From Hymenobacter daecheongensis DSM 21074 (lineage in GTDB: Bacteria > Bacteroidota > Bacteroidia > Cytophagales > Hymenobacteraceae): DNA of 64,000 nt. Below the pieces are notes generated by a model, which saw only the letters and a program-made list of their open reading frames with translations, had not been told where the DNA came from and searched no databases. The position numbers were made by a program, and so were the translations under genes. Positions 1 through 8,058 of the stretch are shown here, in pieces. Within the stretch, counting starts at the first letter, position 1. Each line of letters begins with the position of its first letter. The stretch is from contig NZ_FQYN01000007.1 of NCBI RefSeq assembly GCF_900141805.1, forward strand, positions 1 to 64,000, given 5' to 3'.

Positions 1-356
1 CCGGTGCCGCCGCCGCTGGTGGCCCAGGTGAAGGCCTGGGCCGTGGCATCCCACTTGGCCACAAACACGTCATTGCTGCCCGCGCTGGTCAGGCGCGTGC
101 CGCCAAAGCTCACCGAGCCCAAGAAGTTGCCCGTGATAAACACGTTGCCCCGGCTGTCGGTGGCCGTGGCGCGGGTGATGGAGGTGCCGCCCGTGCCGGG
201 CTGGTTGTTGTTGCCGCTCAGGGCCAACTGCCAGGCGGGGGCCGGGGTCTGGGCCTGCGCCGCCCAGGGCAGCAGGGTCAGCAGCAACAAGAGGTGCCCC
301 GCCACCAGCCGGCGGGTGCGGGCCGCGCAGGCGGCCAAAGAGAAGAAGTGCTTCAT
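1..356 (-). CDS. Secreted SBBP-repeat beta-propeller protein, 5' part only
   Basis: The frame opens with ATG on the minus strand and leaves the window without a stop, so only about 118 N-terminal residues are seen. Residues 1-36 form a signal peptide: positively charged start (residues 10-16), a LLLLLTLL core and an AQA cleavage site. From about residue 60 the pattern ATDSRGNVFITGNF, then VFVAKWDA, matches the SBBP (seven-bladed beta-propeller) repeat common in large secreted Bacteroidota proteins, which often carry a type IX sorting domain at the C-terminus. That end lies outside the window, so sorting is inference. Function of the full protein is unknown. Confidence 0.75.
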   Translation of the reverse strand, partial: MKHFFSLAACAARTRRLVAGHLLLLLTLLPWAAQAQTPAPAWQLALSGNNNQPGTGGTSITRATATDSRGNVFITGNFLGSVSFGGTRLTSAGSNDVFVAKWDATAQAFTWATSGGGT

Positions 357-595
357 GCAAGCAACAGGACTGCCACGTCCGGGGGAAAAGGCCAGGACAA
401 GAGCAACCGTTGCTGAAGGTCCGGTAGAAGATTGGGGAGAAGGTATTCCGGCAAAGCTACTACCGTTGAGGTTAGGTAACCAAGCGGGCGGGCGGGTTTT
501 TGTCGGCAGCGGTGGCCCTAACGGCCTAAGTGCTACCGTTCCCACCCAGGCCCCGGGGCCGGCCCGGCCGGCTGGCCCCACGGCCCCGGCCGGCA

Positions 596-635
596 CGCAA
601 AAAGCCGCCGCCCCGGCGGGGGCGGCGGCTTTTGC
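596..635 (-). terminator. Rho-independent terminator hairpin
   Basis: A near-perfect GC stem (aagccgccgcccc paired with ggggcggcggctt) is followed on the minus strand by five T. It lies downstream of the minus-strand gene at 803-1423 and upstream of the edge gene, so it probably ends that transcript. The rest of the gap holds no convincing gene. Confidence 0.7.
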
Positions 636-661
636 TCCAGGTGTATTGTGGGCCGGGCCGG

Positions 662-790
662 GGGGACCTCACCCCCCGGCCCCCTCTCCTTGGGAGAGGG
701 GGAGCCACGGCGGCGCGGCCGGAACCCTGGCAATTGACTGACGGCCGGCTCCCCCTCTCCCAAGGAGAGGGGGCGGGGGGTGAGGTCCCC
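662..790. repeat. Long inverted repeat (MITE/REP-like)
   Basis: Arms of about 44 bp pair almost perfectly: the left arm begins ggggacctcacccccc and contains a small palindrome (ctctccttgggagag); the right arm at 747-790 is its reverse complement. The loop is about 40 bp. The element could fold as a cruciform and looks like a non-autonomous mobile or REP-type element. No coding function is supported. Confidence 0.75.
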
Positions 791-802
791 ACCACCCGCC
801 CC

Positions 803-1423
803 CTACTGCACGATGCGCGCCAGCACCTCCGTGAAGGGCTGCTGGTCGGTGTCGCCGCCCACGGCGGCTACTTTGCAGTAGACCCGGTCGGCGGTTTTGC
901 AGGCCGTGAGCAGCGCGTCGCCCTCGCGCACCACCACCACATACCACTCAATGTCGGGTAGGGTAGCATCGAGCGAGTAGAGATACTTGAGGGCCACGGC
1001 GTGGGGCGGGCGCTTGGCCTTGGCGCAGAGCGTGCCGGCCTGGGGCCCATCCACGAGCTGAAACTTGCCGGGCACCTCCAGCGTGGTGTGCCGCTCGCGC
1101 TCCTTGCTCAGGGTGAGGCCCGTGGAGAGCAGGGCCGCCTCATCGGTGGCGTAGAGGGAGTTGGCCAGCACAGCCACGGCGTTCAGGGCCTGGTTGAGGG
1201 CCAGGCGCAGCTGGGCCAGCTCGGCGGTCTGGGTAGGGGTGGCGTGCAGAATGCTCACGGCCGCCAGATACGGCGTCAGGGCGGCCTGCAGGGCATCGGT
1301 CTGGGGCTTGGCTTTGGGAAAGCGGGCGTTGCCCACCATGTTGGTCAGGCAGTTCTGGGCCAGCGGCCCGATGTCCATTTTGCTAACGGCATCATATGCG
1401 GTAATCAGTTTGCGGGAATTCAT
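803..1423 (-). CDS. Hypothetical protein (206 aa)
   Basis: A 206-residue protein without a signal peptide. The N-terminal two thirds look helical (residues about 40-100 are Ala/Leu-rich with TAELAQLRLALNQALN), suggesting a helical bundle; the C-terminal part (residues about 115-200) is beta-like, with VPGKFQLVDGPQAGTL and IEWYVVVVREGDALL. This resembles, without proof, the helical-plus-fibronectin-like layout of many Bacteroidota hypothetical proteins. Codon use matches the neighbourhood. It is monocistronic, closed by the hairpin at 596-635. I do not recognise a family. Confidence 0.65.
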   Translation of the reverse strand: MNSRKLITAYDAVSKMDIGPLAQNCLTNMVGNARFPKAKPQTDALQAALTPYLAAVSILHATPTQTAELAQLRLALNQALNAVAVLANSLYATDEAALLSTGLTLSKERERHTTLEVPGKFQLVDGPQAGTLCAKAKRPPHAVALKYLYSLDATLPDIEWYVVVVREGDALLTACKTADRVYCKVAAVGGDTDQQPFTEVLARIVQ

Positions 1424-1526
1424 GGGAAGAAAGCAGGAAGAATAAAACAGCTAAACAACAGGCCGGTTGGCCGCGAAGCACTCGGTTTCTTCCTCACCAC
1501 AGGGCCCCTTGCCGCTGCCCGATGCC

Positions 1527-1820
1527 GTTTTGCCGTTGGGCAACAGGCCGTTGCCCAACGGCAAAACGGTTTTGGTCTTGGGCAACGGCGTGTTGCCCAA
1601 CGGCAAAATGATTTTGGTCGAGAGTAAAATGATTTTGCCCAAGACCAAAACCGTTTTGGTCGAGAGTAAAATCGTTTTGCCCAACGGCAAAATCATTTTG
1701 GTCTTGGGCAAAACGGTTTTGCCGTTGGGCAACACGCCGTTGCCCAACGGCAAAACCGTTTTGGTCGCAAGGAAAATGGTTTCGGTCTTGGGCAACGCGG
1801 CGTTGGCCCGCGCCAGAACG
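1527..1820. repeat. 21-bp tandem array of self-complementary units
   Basis: About 14 consecutive 21-bp units fill the gap between two genes. Units start with gttttg, attttg or c/g-n-gttg and end with caaaan, taaaat or caacng. Many are imperfect palindromes, and several are reverse complements of others: unit 2 (1548-1568) of unit 1, and unit 6 (1632-1652) of unit 3 (1569-1589). The 21-bp period keeps frames open on both strands (heptapeptides such as TVLPLGN or LPNGKTV), but no start region or family supports translation. Units decay after about 1780. Confidence 0.85.
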
Positions 1821-2086
1821 CAGGTAGTCCCGGCCGGCGCCCTGAGCAGGGAGAGGCATCCGCCAACCCGGACCGCCAGGCCGCCGGCCGCGCCGCCAAA
1901 CGAGGGGCCGGGGGCAGGCACCACGGCCCGCCGGGGCCTTAGCGGCCCGCCAATGATAACCGGATAAACACACAGGACAGTAGCTACTTAGTCTATAAAC
2001 GCGCCGGCCGCCGACGGGCTCCCCGCAGGGGGAGTCGCGCCTACGGCCGCGCCGCATTAAATATAGCTACCCGGGTTTCACTTCGT

Positions 2087-3358
2087 CTATTCGGCCGCCG
2101 AATTATTTTCCGGGGGCAGGCTCAGGCGCAGCAGGTTCAGCACCGCGCTGGTGGCGTACTCAATGTTGAGCTGGCGGCCGCGGTTGAAACTGATCTGGCG
2201 GGCCAGGGTCTGGTGCGCGTCGGCGTAGGCCAGCCAGAAGGTGCCCACGGGCTTGTCGGGGGTGCCGCCGTCGGGGCCGGCAATGCCGCTAGTGGCCAGG
2301 GCCACATCGGTGCCCAGGCGCTGGCGGGCGCCCTCGGCCATCTGGCGCACCACCGCCTCGCTCACCGCACCATGTGCAGCCAGGGTTTCGGTGCCCACAC
2401 CCAGAAGGCTGGTTTTGACCGCGTTATCGTAGGCCACGATGCTGCCCCGGAAGTAGCGCGAGCTGCCCGCCACGCTGGTAAGCTTGTGGGCCACGTAGCC
2501 GCCGGTGCAGCTCTCGGCCGTGCCGATGGTGAGGCCGCGGGCGGCCAGCAGCTCGCCCACGGCCTGCTCCAGGGGGATGTCGGTTTCGGCGAAGATGTGG
2601 TTGCCCAGCTTCTCCCGCAGCGCCGGCAGCAGGGCCAGCATCCGGCCGCGCAGGTCGGGCTGGCCGTCGGCCTGGCCGGTAAGGCGCAGGCGCACGGCCC
2701 CCAGGCTGGGCAGGTAGGCCAGCTTCATATTGGGCGGCAGCGCGGCTTCCCAGTCGGCAATCTTCTCGGCCAGAAACGACTCGCCCAGGCCCACCGTCTG
2801 CACCACCACGTGCTCGATGGGCGGCACCTGGAAGTGGCGGGCCAGGCGCGGCAGCACCGTGTCGGTCATCATGCGCTTCATCTCGAAAGGCACGCCGGGC
2901 ATACTCACAAACACGGTGCCCCGGTCCTCGAACCACATGCCGGGGGCGGTGCCCACCAGGTTGCGGATGGGCACGCAGGTGGCGGGCAGGTAGGCCTGCT
3001 GGCGGTTCACCTCCAGCATGGGCCGATTGAAGCGGGCAAAGATGGCTTCCACATCGCGCAGGGAGGCCTCGTGCAATACCAGCTCGGTGCCGAAGTACTC
3101 AGTGAGGATGTGCTTGGTCAGGTCGTCCTTGGTGGGGCCCAGGCCGCCGGTGGTCAGCACCACGTCGGCGCGGGTGCGGGCCAGGTCCAGGGCCGTCACA
3201 ATTTCATCGGCGCGGTCCGACACGCTGGTAATCTGCCGCACCCGGATGCCGAGCTTGCCCAGCTCCTGCCCCAGAAAAGCGGAGTTGGTATCAATGACCT
3301 GTCCGTAGAGCAGTTCGTCGCCGATGGTGATGATTTCCGCGTTGGGCAGCTTGGGCAT
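2087..3358 (-). CDS. cinA: CinA family protein (molybdopterin-binding-like plus nicotinamide-nucleotide amidase domains)
   Basis: A 423-residue full-length CinA. Residues 1-170 form the MoCF-biosynthesis-like domain (AEIITIGDELLYGQVIDTNS; TTGGLGPTKDD). The C-terminal 160 residues form the CinA domain with the GTAESCTGGY motif and ATSGIAGPDGGT. The family includes NMN deamidases of the pyridine-nucleotide salvage route and ADP-ribose pyrophosphatases, so either or both activities are plausible. ATG at 3358 was chosen over an upstream in-frame ATG (3427) because family homology starts at MPKLPNAEIITIG. It is divergent from the DUF4197 gene with about 100 bp between them. Confidence 0.92.
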   Translation of the reverse strand: MPKLPNAEIITIGDELLYGQVIDTNSAFLGQELGKLGIRVRQITSVSDRADEIVTALDLARTRADVVLTTGGLGPTKDDLTKHILTEYFGTELVLHEASLRDVEAIFARFNRPMLEVNRQQAYLPATCVPIRNLVGTAPGMWFEDRGTVFVSMPGVPFEMKRMMTDTVLPRLARHFQVPPIEHVVVQTVGLGESFLAEKIADWEAALPPNMKLAYLPSLGAVRLRLTGQADGQPDLRGRMLALLPALREKLGNHIFAETDIPLEQAVGELLAARGLTIGTAESCTGGYVAHKLTSVAGSSRYFRGSIVAYDNAVKTSLLGVGTETLAAHGAVSEAVVRQMAEGARQRLGTDVALATSGIAGPDGGTPDKPVGTFWLAYADAHQTLARQISFNRGRQLNIEYATSAVLNLLRLSLPPENNSAAE

Positions 3359-3458
3359 GGGGCGCAGGTTAGGAAGAAGAGGGAATTTGGTGCAATTTGT
3401 GCCCTTGAGCGAATAAGACCACCACAAAGGGCGTCTGGTTTTCGTTTTTTTTCTCTCT

Positions 3459-4271
3459 ATGACCCGTTTTCGTATCCTCGTAGCCGTGGCGGCCCTGTCG
3501 CTGGCCGGTGCTCATGCCACCCAGGCCCAGACCACCAAGAAGACCACCACCACCAAAAAGACGACCACCGCCAAGAAGCCGGCCGTTAAGCCCAAGACTA
3601 CGACCACCACCAAAACCACGGTGAAAGCCCCCGCGCCGGTGGTGCCCACGCTGCCACCCCTCACCGCCGACGATGCCAACTCGGCCCTGCACGAGGCCCT
3701 GACCACCAGCGTGACCAAGGCCGTGGCCGAGGCTAGCGCCGCCGACGGCTTCAACGCCAACGCCGACATTCGCCTGACGACCCCGCCCGAGGCCGAGCTG
3801 GTAGCCACCACCCTGCGCACGCTACGTCTGGGGGCTTTGGTCGATAATTTCGAGGTGGCTCTGAACCACGCCGCCGAAGCCGCCGCCGGGCAGGCCAAGC
3901 CCATCTTCGTGAATGCCATCCAGGGCCTCACGTTCTCCGATGCGCTGGGCCTGCTCACCACCCGCGAGCCCGACGCGGCCACCACGTATCTGCACGAGAA
4001 AACCGAGCCCCAGCTGCGGGCCGCCTTCACACCCATCATGCAGACAGCCCTGGAGCAGGCTGGTGCCACCCGGCTCTACGCCGAGATGGTGGCCCGCTAC
4101 AACCGCATTCCGCTGGTCACCAAGCTCGACCCCAGCCTGACGCCCTACGCCACCCAGCAGACCATCAACGGCCTGTTCAGCCTCATTGCTTCCGAGGAAG
4201 GCCGCATCCGCATGAACCCGGCCGCCCGCACCTCCGAGCTGCTGAGCCGCACCTTCGGCCGCGGCAAGTAG
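3459..4271 (+). CDS. DUF4197 secreted protein with Thr/Lys-rich linker
   Basis: 270 residues. A signal peptide (residues 1-23, ending THATQAQ) is followed by a low-complexity Thr/Lys linker (about residues 25-60), then the DUF4197 domain, mostly helical. Shared blocks with the next gene include PIFVNAIQGLTFSDALGLL and YNRIPLV. The family is periplasmic or cell-surface and of unknown function. The linker, absent from the paralogue, may let this copy reach across or bind the peptidoglycan (inference). A strong terminator follows, so the two copies are transcribed separately. Confidence 0.85.
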   Translation: MTRFRILVAVAALSLAGAHATQAQTTKKTTTTKKTTTAKKPAVKPKTTTTTKTTVKAPAPVVPTLPPLTADDANSALHEALTTSVTKAVAEASAADGFNANADIRLTTPPEAELVATTLRTLRLGALVDNFEVALNHAAEAAAGQAKPIFVNAIQGLTFSDALGLLTTREPDAATTYLHEKTEPQLRAAFTPIMQTALEQAGATRLYAEMVARYNRIPLVTKLDPSLTPYATQQTINGLFSLIASEEGRIRMNPAARTSELLSRTFGRGK

Positions 4272-4296
4272 CCGAAGCAGCAAAGCACCACTACCA

Positions 4297-4339
4297 AAAG
4301 GATTCGGCGCGCCACTTCCGGCGCGCCGAATCCTTTTTT
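4297..4339 (+). terminator. Rho-independent terminator
   Basis: Perfect stem gattcggcgcgcc / ggcgcgccgaatc with a 6-nt loop, flanked by four A and a run of six T. It separates the two DUF4197 genes. Confidence 0.9.
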
Positions 4340-4430
4340 GTTGGTGGCCGCGGCAGTGGTTTTTGGTCCGGTTTCTGTCTTAGCCCCGACACCGGCCGCG
4401 TTGGCTGGCTCCGTCTGCTCTTGCCTCGTT

Positions 4431-5198
4431 ATGAAAAACCTCCGCTATTCCCTGCTCGTAGCCGCCGTGCTGGGGCTGCAAGTAAGCGCCTCGGCCCAGG
4501 TAATCCGGCTGCCCAAAATCGGCGACATCCTGCTGCCCAAGCCCGGTACTACTACCCGTACCACTACGCCTGGCGCCCCCGGCAGAGGCAGCCTGAGCCA
4601 GAACGAGGCCGCCCTGGGCCTGAAGGAAGCCCTCACCCAGGGCATCACCAAAGGTGCCGACCAGGCCTCGCGGCAGGATGGCTTCTACCTCAATAAGCTC
4701 ATCCGCATCCCGTTCCCGCCTGATGCCCAGCGCGTGGCCACCACGCTCCGCGCCATCGGCCTGGGCGCCCAGGTCGATAAGTTCGAGCTGTCGCTCAACC
4801 GCGGGGCAGAAGACGCGGCCAAAAGCGCCAAGCCCATCTTTATTTCGGCTATCAAAAGCCTCACCTTCAGCGACGTGTGGGGCATCCTCACGGGCCAGAA
4901 GGACGCGGCCACCAACTACCTGCGCCGCACCACCACCGACCAGCTCACCACGGCTTTCAAGCCCATCATCCAGCAGAGCCTGGATAAGGTGAGCGCCACC
5001 CAGTACTACTCCGGCCTGGTGACGCGCTACAACCAGATTCCGCTGGTGAAGCCCGTGAACCCCGACCTGAACCAGTATGCCACCGAAAAAGCCATCGGCG
5101 GCCTGTTCACGCTCATTGCCCAGGAAGAAGCCAACATCCGCGAAAACCCCGTGGCCCGCACCACCCAGCTGCTGCGCCGCGTGTTCGGCGGGTCGTAG
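4431..5198 (+). CDS. DUF4197 secreted protein, second copy
   Basis: 255 residues beginning MKNLRYSLLVAAVLG with a signal peptide cleaved near SASAQ. The frame is open further upstream, but that stretch overlaps the terminator of the preceding gene, so ATG 4431 is the better start. The domain aligns along its length with the upstream paralogue (PIFISAIKSLTFSDVWGIL, YNQIPLV, ENPVARTTQLLRRVFG), so this is a tandem duplication with only a short Pro/Thr linker instead of the long Thr/Lys one. Function unknown. Confidence 0.85.
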   Translation: MKNLRYSLLVAAVLGLQVSASAQVIRLPKIGDILLPKPGTTTRTTTPGAPGRGSLSQNEAALGLKEALTQGITKGADQASRQDGFYLNKLIRIPFPPDAQRVATTLRAIGLGAQVDKFELSLNRGAEDAAKSAKPIFISAIKSLTFSDVWGILTGQKDAATNYLRRTTTDQLTTAFKPIIQQSLDKVSATQYYSGLVTRYNQIPLVKPVNPDLNQYATEKAIGGLFTLIAQEEANIRENPVARTTQLLRRVFGGS

Positions 5199-5207
5199 AG
5201 ACCACCA

Positions 5208-5388
5208 AACCAAAAGACCTGTCATCCTGAGCAAAGCGAAGGACCTTCCTCGGTTAAGCGACAAACCTTTTGAAATGAGCAAAGCCCTTTACCACGCGAA
5301 TGGTAAAGGGCTTTGGGCGTTGAAAGGCGAGTGCAGTAAACTGGGAGGAAGGTCCTTCGCTTTGCTCAGGATGACAGGTCTTTTGGTT
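5208..5388. repeat. Palindromic element, tgtcatcctgagc family
   Basis: Terminal arms (aaccaaaagacctgtcatcc onward, over 40 bp) are inverted at both ends; an inner hairpin around 5283-5322 (aaagccctttacc / ggtaaagggcttt) forms the loop. Related elements with the same terminal words but different cores lie at 10662, 48033 and 55450. Confidence 0.85.
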
Positions 5389-5407
5389 TCACAAGCCAAG
5401 CGGCGAC

Positions 5408-5761
5408 TTAATAATCGTCGTCGTCGTAGCGGCCTTTGCTGCGGCCGCGGCTGGTGTAGGTTTCTTCCTCGTCATCATCGGCAAACTCGTCGTCCTCGTC
5501 GTCGAGGCTGGAGAAGCTGCGGCTGCCGTCAGGATCTTCGGCGGCTTCGGCGGTGGCAAATTCGTCCTCCGTCATGCTGGCCAGGTCCAGGGCCTCGTCG
5601 TGGGACGAGCCTGTGTCGCGCCACATCAGGTAGTCGGCGTATTTGGCCGAAAGCCGGTCTTCGGAGCTGCCGCGGGTGGCCGCACCGCCGGATTTGGCAA
5701 AATTATCCAGCTCGTCGTCGTCGCCGAGCAGATCATCGTCGAGGTCGTCGTATTGTCTCAT
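5408..5761 (-). CDS. Small acidic hypothetical protein
   Basis: 117 residues, very rich in Asp and Glu, with clusters at both ends (YDDLDDDLLGDDDELD near the N-terminus and SLDDEDDEFADDDEEET near residue 95) and a short basic stretch (SRGRSKGR) before the terminal YDDDDY. The middle (about residues 38-75) is ordinary sequence with SAKYADYLMWRDTG. It has no signal peptide or membrane segment. Low complexity limits any family call; a charged binding partner is possible but unproven. Confidence 0.6.
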   Translation of the reverse strand: MRQYDDLDDDLLGDDDELDNFAKSGGAATRGSSEDRLSAKYADYLMWRDTGSSHDEALDLASMTEDEFATAEAAEDPDGSRSFSSLDDEDDEFADDDEEETYTSRGRSKGRYDDDDY

Positions 5762-5895
5762 AGCCGTGTCAGGGCACTAATGGGTGAAAAAATGGAAAAA
5801 ACTACGAAAGGCTTCCGGGCGCGAAGATACGGCACGACCGGGTTTGGGTTAATTGTCGGAGGGGAAAATAAGTTTCCCAAAGTGCCGCAGGATGC

Positions 5896-6471
5896 TCAAA
5901 CCGGCAACTCCAGCCGCCGGTACACTTCGGCCAGCGGCAGCTCCAGGCTCAGCGCGGGCAGGGGCACTACGGCCTCCAGACCCTGGTACTCCTGAAACAG
6001 CCAGCTGCCCGCCGCCGCCCGCGAGTACACGGCAATGCTGACCCGCTGGCTGTCAACCAACACATAATGCTGCAGACTGGCAATGCTCTTGTAAAGCATG
6101 AACTTGCTGCCCCGATCGTTCTTGCCGGTGCTTTCCGACAGCACTTCCGCCAGCACCACCGGGTTGAGCAACGTGTCGAGGTAAGCTTCTTCCAGATACT
6201 CTTCTTTCCCGCATACCACCGATACGTCGGGGTAGGTGTAGAGGCCGTTGGCGGCCACATGCACGCGCATATCACTCGGAAACACGCTGCATTTGTCGCC
6301 AATACGGTTTCCCAGGCTAATAATCAGGTTTGAAACCAGCAGGTTGTGCGCCCGGCTGGCTCCCGACATGGCGAATACCTCGCCTTCATAATACAGGCTC
6401 TTGAAGTCGGCTGCCCGCTCAGCGGCCAGGTATTCTTCAGGCGTAATGTACGGTTTAGCTTGGGCTGACAT
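5896..6471 (-). CDS. Uma2 family (DUF820) restriction-like nuclease
   Basis: 191 residues covering the whole Uma2/DUF820 fold: YITPEEYLAAERAADFKSLYYEGEVFAMSGAS, the PD-(D/E)xK core with YPDVSVVCG and LAEVLSEST, and KFMLYKSIASLQHYVLVD. The family belongs to the PD-(D/E)xK superfamily and is often multi-copy in Cytophagales and Cyanobacteria; substrates are unknown. The acidic residues of PDVSVV and AEVLS, usually metal ligands, are present. It sits downstream of the lipid A operon without a clear link. Confidence 0.85.
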   Translation of the reverse strand: MSAQAKPYITPEEYLAAERAADFKSLYYEGEVFAMSGASRAHNLLVSNLIISLGNRIGDKCSVFPSDMRVHVAANGLYTYPDVSVVCGKEEYLEEAYLDTLLNPVVLAEVLSESTGKNDRGSKFMLYKSIASLQHYVLVDSQRVSIAVYSRAAAGSWLFQEYQGLEAVVPLPALSLELPLAEVYRRLELPV

Positions 6472-6522
6472 CGGCGTGGGGTTTCACCAAAAATACGCAG
6501 CCGCCCCGACAATCGTAGCGCA

Positions 6523-7155
6523 TCACCGGGCAGCCTGCGCCCCAAAATCCGTGACGCTGAGCTGCTGCGGGCAGAAATCGTATTCCTCCGGCACGTTGGA
6601 GCTGACCAGCACCAGGCGGCCGGGGGCGGTGGCGTGCACATGCTCACGATACCAGTCCATGCCGGTGCGGTCGAGGTTGGTGGTGGGCTCGTCGAGCAGG
6701 AGCAGAGGCGTATCGGCGTAGAGGGCCAGGGCCAGCTTGAGGCGCTGCTTCATGCCCGAGGAAAAGTCGCGGATCAGCTTGTGGCGCGACTTTTCCAGGT
6801 ACATCAGCCCAATAAGGGCCTGGGGGCTGAGGCTGGGGCGCAGGGGCTTGAAGCGGGTATGAAAGTGCAGCAGCTCCGTCAGGGTCAGCTCCTCAATCAG
6901 CTCCAGATACGGGGCGCAGTAGGCCAGCAGGGGCGGCACGTCTTCCACGGCCACGGCGCGGCCGGCGTGCGAGTAGGCCAAAGTACCTTCGGAAGAGAGC
7001 AGCTGGCCGGAAATGGTGTTGAGCAGGGTGCTTTTGCCCGAGCCGTTGGGTCCCAGAATAGCGGTGGCGGTGCCGGGCTCGAAAACGTGGGTCAGGCCGC
7101 GGAAAATCCAATCCCGCTGGAAGCGCTTGCCCAGCCCGTTGGCTTCGATGCGCAC
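6523..7155 (-). CDS. ABC transporter ATP-binding protein
   Basis: 210 residues forming one ATPase domain: Walker A GPNGSGKST (residues about 35-43), signature FSSGMKQRL, Walker B LLLLDEPT followed by TNLD. It begins 5 bp after lpxA, so it is the last gene of the lipid A operon. No permease is adjacent; it must pair with a membrane subunit elsewhere. Its place suggests envelope-component export, but the CcmA/NatA-like features (short, FSSGM) do not fix a substrate. Confidence 0.85.
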   Translation of the reverse strand: MRIEANGLGKRFQRDWIFRGLTHVFEPGTATAILGPNGSGKSTLLNTISGQLLSSEGTLAYSHAGRAVAVEDVPPLLAYCAPYLELIEELTLTELLHFHTRFKPLRPSLSPQALIGLMYLEKSRHKLIRDFSSGMKQRLKLALALYADTPLLLLDEPTTNLDRTGMDWYREHVHATAPGRLVLVSSNVPEEYDFCPQQLSVTDFGAQAAR

Positions 7156-7159
7156 CGCG

Positions 7160-7957
7160 TTAGTCGGCGCTGCTGCCGTTGCGGGAGTAGCCTTTGATCA
7201 CGCCGCGGCCGGAGTTGCGCACGAAGTTCACCACCTCGTCGCGCTCGGGCGAGGGCAGCAGCTCCAGCTCAATCTTGTCCAGCGCGTCGTTGTTGTTCAG
7301 GCCGCTCATAAACAGCAGGCGGTAGAGCATCTGAATTTCGCTGATTTTCTGATCGGAAAACCCGCGGCGGCGCAGGCCGATGGAGTTGATGCCGCTGTAG
7401 GTGAGCGGCTCGCGGCCGGCTTTCACAAACGGCGGCACGTCTTTGCGCACCAGCGAGCCGCCCGAAATCATGGCATGCTGGCCCACTTTCACGAACTGGT
7501 GCACCGCCGAAGTGCCCCCAATGATGGCGTAGTCGCCGATTTCGACGTGGCCGGCCAGCTGCACGCCGTTGGCCAGCACGCAGTGGTTGCCGATGATGCA
7601 GTCGTGGGCCACGTGCACGTAGGCCATCAGCAGGCAGTTGGCGCCCACCACGGTCTTGAGCCGGTCCACGGTGCCGCGGTTCACCGTCACGCACTCCCGA
7701 ATCACGGTGTTGTCGCCGATGTGAACGGTGGTTTTTTCGCCGGCAAACTTCAGGTCTTGGGGCATGGCGGCAATGACGGCGCCGGGGAAGATCTTGCAGT
7801 TTTTGCCGATGCGGGCCCCCGACATAATGGTCACGTTGGGCCCAATCCAGGTGCCTTCCCCGATTTCCACATCCTTGTCGATGGTCGTAAATGGTTCGAC
7901 CACAACATTTTGGGCAATCTTGGCTTCGGGGTGAATGTAGGCGAGCGGCTGGTTCAT
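7160..7957 (-). CDS. lpxA: Acyl-ACP--UDP-N-acetylglucosamine O-acyltransferase
   Basis: Catalyses the first step of lipid A synthesis, moving a hydroxyacyl chain from ACP to UDP-GlcNAc in the cytoplasm. The N-terminal two thirds are left-handed beta-helix hexapeptides (IHPEAKIAQNVVVEPFTTI, IGPNVTIMSG); the catalytic His lies in VHVAHDCIIGN; the C-terminal helical domain contains GLRRRGFS. Length (265 aa) is normal. ATG at 7957 (MNQPLAYIHPEA) is preferred over ATG 7966 three codons upstream. It follows lpxC-fabZ after an AT-rich spacer. Confidence 0.95.
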   Translation of the reverse strand: MNQPLAYIHPEAKIAQNVVVEPFTTIDKDVEIGEGTWIGPNVTIMSGARIGKNCKIFPGAVIAAMPQDLKFAGEKTTVHIGDNTVIRECVTVNRGTVDRLKTVVGANCLLMAYVHVAHDCIIGNHCVLANGVQLAGHVEIGDYAIIGGTSAVHQFVKVGQHAMISGGSLVRKDVPPFVKAGREPLTYSGINSIGLRRRGFSDQKISEIQMLYRLLFMSGLNNNDALDKIELELLPSPERDEVVNFVRNSGRGVIKGYSRNGSSAD

Positions 7958-7966
7958 TCTTTTCAA

Positions 7967-8058
7967 TTAAAAATTGAGAATTAAAAATTAAGAATTGAAG
8001 CAAATGGCCTGTTCGCAAAGAGCCAGGGAAGCCATTTTTAATTCTTCATTCTTCATTT
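7967..8058. repeat. AT-rich inverted repeat spacer
   Basis: The gap between lpxC-fabZ and lpxA is filled with near-repeats of aattaaaaattgagaatt on one side and their complement (tttttaattcttcattc) on the other, around a GC-rich centre. It can fold as a hairpin in the operon mRNA. Confidence 0.6.

Noticed and set aside
1527..1820. CRISPR array
   Set aside because: Same reason: no unique spacers, no cas genes.
1451..1967. Open frames of 157-187 codons over the 21-bp array on both strands
   Set aside because: Open because the array period is divisible by three; no start region, no family, and similar quality in both strands.
2213..3589. 458-codon frame antisense to cinA
   Set aside because: Shadow of the GC-rich coding sequence; no domain, and the cinA frame is clearly real.
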